Part shown: piece by piece, positions 1-10,526 of the stretch
Layout of the letters: each line of letters starts with the position of its first letter
Numbering within the stretch: the first letter of the stretch is position 1
Source: Funneliformis mosseae
Lineage: Eukaryota; Glomeromycota; Glomeromycetes; Glomerales; Glomeraceae
Assembly (NCBI GenBank): GCA_910592005.1
Contig: CAJVPP010003274.1
Location: 1-12,080, forward strand
Direction: 5' to 3'
DNA: 12,080 nt
Made by a program: the position numbers and the translations under genes
Notes under the pieces: generated by a model
Told to the model about the DNA's origin: nothing
Databases searched by the model: none
The model's input: only the letters and a program-made list of their open reading frames with translations

Positions 1-332
1 TCGACCATGTAACTTCTTTACTCTTAAATGAAACTTATAACTTTACCGGTACTCGATATCAATCTTTGCCTTAACTAGAGTTTACTACTGGAATTTTCCT
101 GCATCCGCCATCTTGTTTAATTTTTTGTTGATTATTCTTACCGTGAATGATTCTCAAATGAATTTGCTTTTTTATATAGGATAACGATAAGATCGTTCAG
201 GTCTTATGGAATATTACCATCATCAACGTCACCTAGGCATGTATTAGGAAAGGAAAAAGATTGATATCATTGTTATCATTCTCCAAATATTCTTGACTAA
301 CCATTTGTTGTTATCAAGCTATCCTTGAATGC

Positions 333-509
333 ATGATATCGATTGACTTTATGAATTTCCTAATATACAAGGTGTACGTCCGCTACTTTGAATATCATCT
401 CACCCAACCTGCGAAATGCCATAGAATGACCTGGAATAAATCCGGTTACCATTTTCCAGGCGACGCTAGGACCGCAATTCTCACGCGTGACGTTTTACAA
501 GTTTTATGA
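333..509 (+). other. Short open frames on both strands in a GC-raised patch, possible gene or transposon remnant
   Basis: The plus strand has an ATG at 333 opening a 58-codon frame that ends in TGA at 507-509; the frame is already open from 297. The minus strand over 360-494 has a 44-codon stretch without a stop, ending in TAG at 360-362. It begins NVTRENCGPSVAWKM and includes GHSMAFRRLGEM, and its composition looks more protein-like than the plus frame. Base composition here is clearly less AT-rich than the flanks, which is what decayed coding sequence would leave. I recognise no family. Nothing shows expression, and neither frame has convincing splice partners nearby. Confidence 0.2.
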
Positions 510-1598
510 CATCTATTCGAGTTTTATTGGAGCAATCCTTATGGATAATTACGAGGTCCAACATTTTTAATCTGTTAGCTGGTATTATTTATTAGTTAGT
601 AATTTATTTTACTCTAAAAAAAATCTTTTTATCCATGTATCAAATTGCAATGAGGCTGAAAAAAATATAAGTTAATTTTTATTTTACGCAAAATATAGAG
701 ATAATATTTTAAAATTTCAAAACGAACTCTATTCTTTATTATTTTTTGTAAAGTGATAACATACGAAAATAATGAAGTATCTCATTGATCTAATTTTTTT
801 CCAAATGCACGGGAGTTTATCATATTTTATCTGTTTCTTTTTCGTTGCGAAACTGGTAGCGTATTTTTAATATTTTTATTTCTAGATTTTGTTTGTAAAG
901 TATTTTTTTAGTGACAGGAACAAGGGAGTTCTCACAATAATCTTCCGTGAGTAAAATTCGTCATAGGACATTTGCGGTTCAAGTGTTCAAATAATTATTC
1001 GTCCTAGACCGTTAGCATCTGATTATTCTTGTAGGTGTAAGAGAATTATTTCATGATGCTCACGTAATGTGGTGCTGCGAGGCATAACATCATCCTCATC
1101 TGAACCAGTCCTTTACAGTTGAAAACTTTAAAATAAAAATGAAAGTAAATCGTCATAGACTTTGCTAAAGGAAGATCAATTCTTAAAATAAACATGTCTA
1201 ATTATTTATTATTAACCACCTACCTGTATTGTGATATACCGACAACTTTTTTTCAATATTTGTCTAGATCCATACATAGAAAATACCACATTGATTTATA
1301 AGAATTCGTATTAAAGCTAAATAGGTTATTAAGTAACAAATTTGGATTAATTTCATTTAGAAAAAAAAAAATGCAAATCATTAAAAAAAAAAAAAACAAC
1401 TATTCGAATTGTCACTTACTGCGCACATAATCATGTGATGAGGAAGGTAATTCGAGTTAGAATTCGGTTAGGCCCAATTTGAAAATATTTCTAAACCTGG
1501 TCAATTGTTAATGTAGATTATGTAATCACTTTTCTCGGTTTTGTAATACGAGATGTGAAAAAAATTTTAGATCTAGATTTTCGATTATTTTCGATTGG

Positions 1599-1762
1599 AA
1601 AAAAAAAAATTTTTTTTTTAGATCATAATAGAGGTTTTCAATATGATTATGAATCCAGTTATAAATATCAAGGAATAAAAAAAAATTTTTTTTTATTCTT
1701 TTAATCCTTACCTTTTTATCCTAAGTTAATATAATAAAAAGGATTCCCCCCCTTTTTTTTCC
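1599..1762 (+). promoter_or_regulatory. Probable promoter-proximal tracts of the Hsp70 gene
   Basis: Within 200 bp of the start codon lie an A11T10 block (1599-1619), a perfect 26-bp palindrome GAAT-A9-T9-ATTC (1673-1698), and a C7T8CC tract (1746-1762). Long poly(dA:dT) tracts are known to disfavour nucleosomes in fungal promoters, so a role in keeping the promoter open is a reasonable inference. The C7T8 tract contains CCCCT, the yeast stress-response core, but inside a homopolymer this match is weak. I looked for a heat-shock element (inverted GAA/TTC units) and did not find a clear one. Confidence 0.35.
1673..1698. repeat. Perfect 26-bp A/T palindrome
   Basis: The bases read GAAT, nine A, nine T, ATTC. 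Both halves are exact reverse complements with no loop, centred between 1685 and 1686. The centre lies about 110 bp upstream of the Hsp70 start codon. A second A11T10 block at 1599-1619 repeats the theme without the flanking match. Confidence 0.85.
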
Positions 1763-1793
1763 GATAGTAAAATAACGAGAGGGTTGTCATATC

Positions 1794-4154
<2,361 letters not shown>

Positions 4155-4249
4155 ATGATGTGAGATCTTATGATTGAAAAATATGAGATATCTAGGAGAA
4201 AAAGAAAACGTCATTATGTTAAATTCATTTATCAACCATTTTTCATTGT

Positions 4250-4289
4250 AATAAATCCCCACTCTCACATAAAGCACCTTTTTAATAAA
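4250..4289 (+). terminator. Candidate polyadenylation signals for Hsp70
   Basis: AATAAA occurs at 4250-4255 and again at 4284-4289, about 95 and 130 nt past the Hsp70 stop codon. This is a normal distance for a fungal 3' end, and an A/T-rich tract follows. Because the whole region is AT-rich, such matches are also expected by chance. Confidence 0.4.
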
Positions 4290-4887
4290 AAAATAAAAAA
4301 ATTTATTCAATCTTTTTAATTCATATATATAAATTTTCATGTAAAATCAAACTAATAATGTTTACTTAACCTCTTTTCGTTGTTAATTCTACAATTGCTT
4401 ACCGGAAAAAGCAAAGTTATATTCGTTAAAACACGTGACAACTCCCTGAATTCTTGCTCTTCACATGATACTCCTATCCTTGTCAAATGTATTGGCGTAA
4501 ATTAAATAGGTAATGAATGCGATTTCTTTCATTTTGAATCAGTTCCTCTCTACAATCACGCACTTTGAGGTATGTGATTATAGAGTGGTGGTGACTATAC
4601 GGAGGGACTCTGCAGGGTTGAAATTTTTTTTTATTTTGTACTCGATTTAAGATATTGGGTTCATCTTGAAAATTAGCTGATTGGTTGATAAGATGAACAG
4701 GTTGGCACACATCTGTGTTCCATTATAATTGGGCTGCACAAAAGGCATTATGTCTAATTCTTTCGTATGAATAAATAATTTTAAATTAATTACGTAATAG
4801 AAATTCGTCGGTTATTCCGTTATAAATGTTATTTTAAATAAATTTTTTGGCCTTGTAAATCTCATTATATATACATATATATATTAA

Positions 4888-5088
4888 AATTTTTGTTTTT
4901 GTTTCTTTAAAGCTAATGAAGTTAAGAAGTTGGTTGAACATCTCGGATGCTCCGATGAGAATCTAATAAAATCAGGAGACGTAAAAATTGGCTTGTTACT
5001 TGACCTTTTCTTTTTTTGTTTGTTCAAAGCCTGCAAAACTAAATCCAAGCCGAAAGAGTGTGAATTTATGAAAAAATTTTACACGTAA
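4888..5088 (+). other. Exon-like open stretch without start codon, unrecognised
   Basis: A 66-codon open frame with stop TAA at 5086-5088. It is preceded by a good acceptor (pyrimidine-rich tract and AAAG ending at 4912), followed by codons reading NEVKKLVEHLGCSDENLIK, which look like real protein. A second pyrimidine-rich tract ending in CAAAG at 5029 suggests a short internal intron from GTAAAA at 4981 (49 nt). In that case the tail reads PAKLNPSRKSVNL and ends at a TGA near 5070. It could be the last exon of a small gene, a decayed gene fragment, or a 5' exon of the downstream gene. I recognise no family. Confidence 0.25.
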
Positions 5089-5343
5089 TGACGCGATATT
5101 TCGAATCCTTTCTTATCAACATTGCACCATAAAGTTTTCTTTTTTATTAATTCGAATTCTTGTGCTGAAATATATTTAACCTAAAACCCACGACTGACCA
5201 ATCATATTTGATCGGATGAATTCTTGGACCAAAAAAAAATTTTTTTATGAGGGGATAATTGCGTAACCTTTGATCGAAACATACAGCATCCATTTTTGGT
5301 TATTACAAAAAAAAGATTATTTAAGATTTTTTTTTCGTTGAAA

Positions 5344-5521
5344 TTTTTTTTTTTTTTTTTTTTCTTGGCTTGCTATACAAGAAAATAAACGAGTTTTTTT
5401 TTTCCTTATACTTTTGATAAAATACTTCACCCTTTTGCTGAGCGATCTCTTCGAAGAAAAAAAAAAAATTAAAATAATTTATTTCTTAACTTTTTTTTTT
5501 TTTTTTGCTTGAAGTTACCTT

Positions 5522-5554
<33 letters not shown>
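5344..5554. repeat. Cluster of long A and T homopolymers
   Basis: Within about 210 bp there are runs of 20 T (5344-5363), 12 A (5457-5468), 16 T (5491-5506), and 20 T followed directly by 12 A (5523-5554). The last forms a loop-free hairpin core of 12 bp. The cluster ends less than 100 bp before the bromodomain-kinase start codon, so it is probably its promoter or 5' leader. Run lengths are prone to sequencing and assembly error. Confidence 0.8.
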
Positions 5555-5556
<2 letters not shown>

Positions 5557-5641
5557 GGAAATAAAGCTGGACCCTCAAAAAATAAAAGTGAATAACTTAA
5601 AACTCTTACTTTTGCCTTTACCCTCTGTTGTTGATCTGGTG

Positions 5642-8600
5642 ATGCCACCTTTACAACAACAGACTCAAAAGGAGAAGCGCCAAGGTCGTCGAACAAATCC
5701 ATATCGACGACCGCCGAGGCTGACTATGGTCGGATCGGCTACCAATGCTACTTTCGAGTTAATGGGTTCACAATACGAATGGGCTCAAGCTCAACAAATT
5801 CATTCAAATACCGTAAGTGTAATAGTATATTTTTAATATATTTACAGTATTTCTGTTTTAAAAGAAAAAAAAGGGCGTTTTTTTTTTTTTTGTTCATTGA
5901 AATACTTAATAACATTACTTATTTCTCTTTCTTAAACCTGAAAAAAGGTTGAAAATGAGTGGCAAAATGCTACTTCGAGCGAAAATGGGGACAACACAAA
6001 TGATTATGACGATAATGGGCAGCCATCTTTTAAGCAAGTGAACGAAACCAGCGAGTTGGCGATAATGGTTGTTAATTCGGATCAGAATAGAAAGAAAGCG
6101 GACAGAAAACCTAAACGTGGAGCTGGCATTATTATGGAACAAGAAGGAAACGAAAATAAACGTCGCAAGATTACTCACGATAACGATTATAATAATACAA
6201 ATCTCATGATAAATGGCAACGAGACAACCGAAGTTGCACCTATGAATAGTATTGATATGGAGACTATTGGCATTGAGTCCTTCAATGCGAACAATGTGAA
6301 TACGACGACAACTACGTTGACAACAGTGACACCTACAACGGAATCAAATCCGACAGTTACTAATACTAAAGTAGCTCGTAATAAAGCCCGAGGTTCGAAT
6401 TCTCGCTCACGCGGCAATAAGTCAAGAACGCGAAAAGTTTCTTCAAATACGATACGACAAAATCCGACGTCTACTCGAAAATCTCGTGGTAAACGTGGTC
6501 GCCCCAACGTTGCGATATCAGGAGCAAGTCGAAGCGACAACATTCGTAGTAGTGATCAAGGTGAACAACATGAATTGACATCAAGTGTATCTCAACTTTC
6601 TGTTGCTCCGGTTCCTGATGTGGCCGAACCCGAGCCGAGATCAACGATAGTATTGCGAAGATTTCTTGAGTCACTTTGTGCAAGCGAGCAGGTGTTGAAC
6701 CGCGAACGATTGCTCCGTCTAGGGACCTACTTGCTTGATTATTTTGTTTCTCAGGCGTGGTGTCGTCCTTTTGTTAATCCTGAAGACGAATCGGCATTCT
6801 TCTATCGCTCGGTCATTTCACGCTTGATGGATTTGACAACGGTCGAACATAATCTCTGGTCAGGAGAATATGATGGTGCAATTTCGAAATTCTACGATGA
6901 TATAGCCCAGATTATGTATAATGCCTTCAAATTCCATCCTGAGGGAACCATAATATTCAACGAAGCGAATTCGATGTTGGCTTGTTTTGTTGAAATAACA
7001 ACGAAATTTTCTAAACCTCCACATGACTTGAATAAATTCGACGATGAACTTGCTATGGTTGGTTCTAAACTACCTCACGAAGAATTCAGCGACGTTTGTG
7101 GTGTGGCACCAAACCTTGAAAGGTAAATGTTCTCAATAATCTGTTACTAGAATTCGTGTTTTACAGTCGTTATAATTCCTCCTTTCCTTTTTCTTTTTTT
7201 TTTTTTAAAAAAAATTTTATTTAATAATTCTTATTTGAATGAATAATGTCATACATATTTTCTTTAAAATAGTCGAATATTTATAGTACCTTTATATTCG
7301 TTCCGCCAAATCTCTAAAAGCGGAAGCAATGTTGCAAAGCTCCCCCAGGCTGCTGCTGAACGTTTAGATCCTATGTCGCGTCCTCTTTTTGACGTATTTG
7401 AACGTAGAAACATCCCACCAGTAAGATTTCAACCTACGGAAGCGAATTGTAATTTCGGACGTCTGTATATCACGATGGGCGCACAGAATATTAAAAATTG
7501 TAGAGATGAACGCAATGCAATTCTTGTAATCGTAAAGGATGTGGCTTATACACGCGGAACGAATCGATTGCGGTGCAGTGTGATCATTGCGAAACCGTTT
7601 GGTGAGCTACGCGAGCTCGATACGATTGGGTTTCCGGAATTACAAGATGCTCGATATTGGACTCGAGTTGCTTTTCTCAGCAGAGTAAACCTTGATATCG
7701 CAGTGGGCTCAAAATTCTTTGATAAATACTTGCGAACTCCTTTTAAAGTATCAGAATACGATAAAGAAATTATTACACCGCAGCAGCACGAAGGGTTTTT
7801 GGCAGCTTTGAATTTGCGACAAGGTCACTCGTCACCCGAGGGGCTTTCTATCTGGCAGCGACTAGTTATTGGCGAGTATAAGTTTCTTTTTCTTATTATC
7901 TTATTTCTTTGATTATAAAGAAGAATGGGAAACTCGTTTTTCTTTTTATATTAATTCTCTTAATTTTTCATTCGTTTTGCATTTATAGAGGCGAACAGGG
8001 TAAACGTACCAATCGAGAGCTTCGAATCTCTCGGAAAATCAATACAAGTCGACGCAGAAGGATTCTTTAAACGAGTTTTTCACGTTCCTGGTGATGAACA
8101 ATATGTCGTGCAAAACTTCAAAGAAATTTCAAATGATACTCTTGAGACCAGGATTAGGGAAGCAGTTTGCTGTTTGTAAGTTTATAAAGTTGTTAACTTT
8201 AATATTATGATATATATAATTAAGCGTGATTATATCTTACTCTTTCTTTAAAAAAAAAAAAAAAAAAAGAAAAACGAAAGGAGTCCCTCATACCGGTCAA
8301 ATCCGATCGATTTACAAAGATGACATAGAAGACGAGCTTGTCGGCCTTTCCATGGTAAGGTATGGCTATACGTTGAAGGAGTACGCCTTCAATACTCGTG
8401 CTCCACTCACAGGTGAGCAAAAATTCAAGCTCATTCATGATATGATAAAAGGCATCAAAGCGCTTCACGACGCTGGATTTGCACATCGGGATCTCTCCGA
8501 GGTTAATATGATGGTAAATTGTACTACCGAACTTTTGTCGGATGGTAACGCCAAACCTGAACTCGTAATAATCGATTTCGGGAAAGCCGAGTTTATCAAC

Positions 8601-9274
8601 CGTGATGATGTGTTGGCGTAAGTGTATTATTTTTTTCTTAACCTTTTTTTTTTTGGCCTAATATTTATTATAAAGCCATAAATGCTTATTGAAAAATCAA
8701 TAATATAGTTGGTCCGTTGGCGAGGTAACAAACGATAAGTTGGAACATCTTCCACGGATTAAGACGGTGCCAGATCATGGCTATAAATTGTACAGGTAAG
8801 CCAATGATATTTAATAATTTTTTGTATCTTTATATTAACTTGTGATGGTATTCATTATGATAAATGTAATTAATGAATTATTATTATTTAAATAGGTCCG
8901 CGGCAACACTCCCTCGTACTAAAAATGATCATGCAATTCTCCCGTACCCAATCGATCCTTGCTCTGAAGATGTATATGCAGCTGGAATTTTAGCGTGGCG
9001 AATCTTTTCAGGCCAAGCACCTTGGGGAGGAATCCTTGATACCGATCTTAAAAATCTCAGAGAAATCGTATCGGATCCCGTCAAAATTAAATTCCATACA
9101 GAAAAGAATGTTAAAGGGATGAGATCGCGAGAGTTATTGTTAAAGTGTATAACCGCGTCTCCGCAGGATCGTTGTACCGCAAAAGAATTGCTAGATTGGC
9201 TTCTACAAACCAAAGATGAATTGATTTCCGAATGGGCGATCTCTGGAAGAAAGAGAATAAGAAAGCAATTCTAG
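5642..9274 (+). CDS. AT-hook / bromodomain / protein-kinase fusion protein, seven exons
   Basis: Exons are 5642-5812, 5948-7122, 7273-7875, 7999-8175, 8270-8617, 8709-8795 and 8896-9274, all GT-AG and in frame, giving 979 aa and stop TAG. Residues 1-290 are basic, disordered and rich in N, T, S and R, with an AT-hook core KRGRP at 239-243. A bromodomain spans about 292-412 (PF shelf, MDLTTV at 351-356, NAFKFHPEG at 382-390), with His387 at the acetyl-lysine Asn position. Residues 449-650 match nothing I know. The kinase domain covers about 657-960: HRDLSEVN at 781-788, DFG at 811-813, DVYAAGILAW from 879, and the late conserved Arg near 946. The usual VAIK lysine reads Gln688 and the glycine loop is weak. 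The role is likely nuclear or chromatin-linked; substrates are unknown. The start could be later (Met29) or in an upstream exon, because the frame is open upstream. Confidence 0.85.
7876..7998 (+). other. Intron 3 of the bromodomain-kinase gene, acceptor ambiguous
   Basis: The donor GTATAA follows GGC GA at 7871-7875. The stronger-looking acceptor TTTATAG at 7988 does not keep frame with this donor. The next CAG, at 7996-7998, restores frame and gives IGE|VNVPIESF at the entry to the kinase domain. The alternative is a GC-AG intron from 7872 (GCGAGT) to 7988, which would give VIE-ANRVNVP. I prefer the canonical GT-CAG pair. The two choices differ by only a few residues. Confidence 0.65.
8176..8269 (+). 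other. Intron 4 of the bromodomain-kinase gene with 19 A just before the acceptor
   Basis: The donor is GTAAGT at 8176. A pyrimidine-rich tract (8235-8249) is followed by 19 consecutive A (8250-8268) and then G, so the splice AG is the end of the A-run. Only this AG keeps frame (CCL|KTKGVPH). The later AG pairs at 8279-8280 and 8282-8283 shift the frame with this donor. A pure A-run in place of pyrimidines next to the acceptor is unusual. Confidence 0.7.
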
Positions 9275-9295
9275 ATCAAATCGGGCGCAGCTGAC

Positions 9296-9315
9296 AAATA
9301 AATAAATAAATAAAT
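9296..9315 (+). repeat. (AAAT)5 microsatellite containing a polyadenylation signal
   Basis: Five perfect AAAT units start 22 nt after the stop codon of the bromodomain-kinase gene, giving overlapping AATAAA hexamers from 9297. It probably lies in the 3' UTR and may serve as the poly(A) signal. The position is close to the stop for a fungal 3' end but possible. Confidence 0.7.
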
Positions 9316-10352
9316 CTCATTCATGTGGAAGAAATTTTTTTTTTTTTTTATTTACCACCATTTATTGTTTGAAACCTTCAAAAAAAGGGGGGATAAGTTA
9401 GCTGCTTATTATTTCATTTGAAAGATAGCTGTAATATTTATCCACCTTACTTTTTAATCATTATGACAATATGTCCCCCAATCTTCTATTATTTTCAACT
9501 TTATCCATCACTATGAATCAATAAGATAGCGTTTAAAATTGAAAGGGAATATTAATTTGGAGAATTCTGGAATAATAGAGACATGGAGAAACTTTTTATT
9601 TAATGGAATTTCATTAGGGGATTTTTTTTTTGTAATGTTGAAAATATACTCGAGTTCTGTAAACACTAGGAGCTTAGTAAGTACACAAATTATCCTACCT
9701 TGAATTTATCCAGAGGGATGAAATGTTATTCACTGCAAAGTTTTGATGTTGTCTAATATTTATATTCTTGAACGTTTTTCCTTTTTAATAGCTATCAAAT
9801 CATTAGGATTGTTTTTGCAATAAATGCAAGATATCATCATCTGGTTGAAATGATTTATCGCTAGTTTTAAAGTGGAACAATTTATAAAGTTTCATTCAGT
9901 ATTTGATTATTCCGCTACAAGTGCCTAGACTAATCCTTCAACAGAGTAAGTGGTATAAAAGCTTTTAGCTTGGATTAATATCTTATATATATATATTTTT
10001 TTTTTATAAATTCTAATTGTCTTGAAAACCATTTTTTTTCTAGATATTAGTCATAATTCATTTATAAGGAATTAATATTCAATGTATATTTGTGAAAGAA
10101 TTATTTGTACATCAAGGATGATGTATATTTAACAATTGAAGGAAGGGATTTTAAACAATATTTTTTTGTATATATTTTTTTAAAAAAAAAAAAATTGCGC
10201 GGACGGTAATCAAGGAATTATATTATAAACGAAAAGCACATGTATTTATTAATATTATGAAGAAACACAATTTTTTAGATTGATCTTTTATATTTTAGAC
10301 AAAAGAGTTTGTAACCATTTGTATTTGGTTTAAATCATGTTATTAAAGAAGT

Positions 10353-10358
10353 TTTATT
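10353..10358 (-). terminator. Candidate polyadenylation signal of the V-ATPase gene
   Basis: On the minus strand this reads AATAAA, about 170 nt past the stop codon of the V-ATPase subunit a gene. Another lies at 10245-10250. The region is so AT-rich that either may be chance. Confidence 0.3.
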
Positions 10359-10526
10359 GTAATAATGTAATTAATAAAAAAAAAAAGAAGATAAACATAT
10401 TTCTCTTTTTATAAATCAAAAGCAAATACAAAAAAGTAATACAATATAAATACACACATTAAGCAAATATTATTCAAATAAAAATAAAAACCCTTAATAA
10501 TAGTTCTTTTTTATATGTCCTCAATT

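Larger units (their letters stand above)
1..1793. other. AT-rich intergenic region upstream of the mitochondrial Hsp70 gene
   Basis: No confident gene is visible on either strand. The stretch is mostly A/T with many short homopolymers. One part, about 300-510, is noticeably less AT-rich and holds short open frames on both strands (separate entry). At the left edge a minus-strand ATG at 109-111 sits in a favourable context (AAGATGGCG) and is followed by seven codons (MADAGKFQ) and GT dinucleotides. It could be the first exon of a divergent gene running off the window, but eight codons are not enough to call it. A 6-bp inverted repeat (CCTGGA/TCCAGG) near 430-462 is probably chance. The last 200 bp hold A/T palindromes and a C7T8 tract, and probably form the Hsp70 promoter. 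No tRNA or rRNA was recognised. Confidence 0.6.
4155..5641. other. Intergenic region between Hsp70 and the bromodomain-kinase gene
   Basis: The region holds the Hsp70 3' end, then AT-rich DNA. A short ATG frame starts at 4513 and runs 19 codons into a strong donor (GAG|GTATGT at 4570); it could be a small leader exon, but nothing confirms it. The exon-like stretch at 4888-5088 is listed separately. From about 5230 to 5560 the sequence is dominated by A and T homopolymers. The reading frame of the next gene stays open upstream of its first ATG back to about 5513, through a T20A12 block, so an additional 5' exon ending near 5557 cannot be excluded. Confidence 0.6.
9275..10526. other. AT-rich spacer between two convergent genes
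   Basis: The bromodomain-kinase gene enters from the left and the V-ATPase gene from the right, so this spacer holds two 3' ends and no expected promoter. I see the (AAAT)5 repeat, many A and T runs (for example T7A12 near 10176-10194), and a G6 run near 9385. There is no open frame with coding character and no RNA gene I can identify. Confidence 0.7.

Noticed and set aside
1746..1762. Stress-response element (CCCCT) in the Hsp70 promoter
   Set aside because: It occurs only at the junction of a C7 and a T8 run, so the match carries little information; mentioned but not called as a site.
4483..4710. 75-codon minus-strand open frame
   Set aside because: It starts with GTG, has no internal Met and no recognisable family, and its composition looks random. 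Kept only as a note because no other gene covers it.
6392..6402. tRNA B-box-like sequence GGTTCGAATTC
   Set aside because: It lies inside coding sequence (Arg-Gly-Ser-Asn-Ser); the only A-box-like match is about 20 bp away, too close for a tRNA, and no cloverleaf forms.
6187..6543. 118-codon minus-strand open frame
   Set aside because: It is antisense to the disordered N-terminal region of the bromodomain-kinase gene; it reads as a shadow of Arg/Thr-rich codons.
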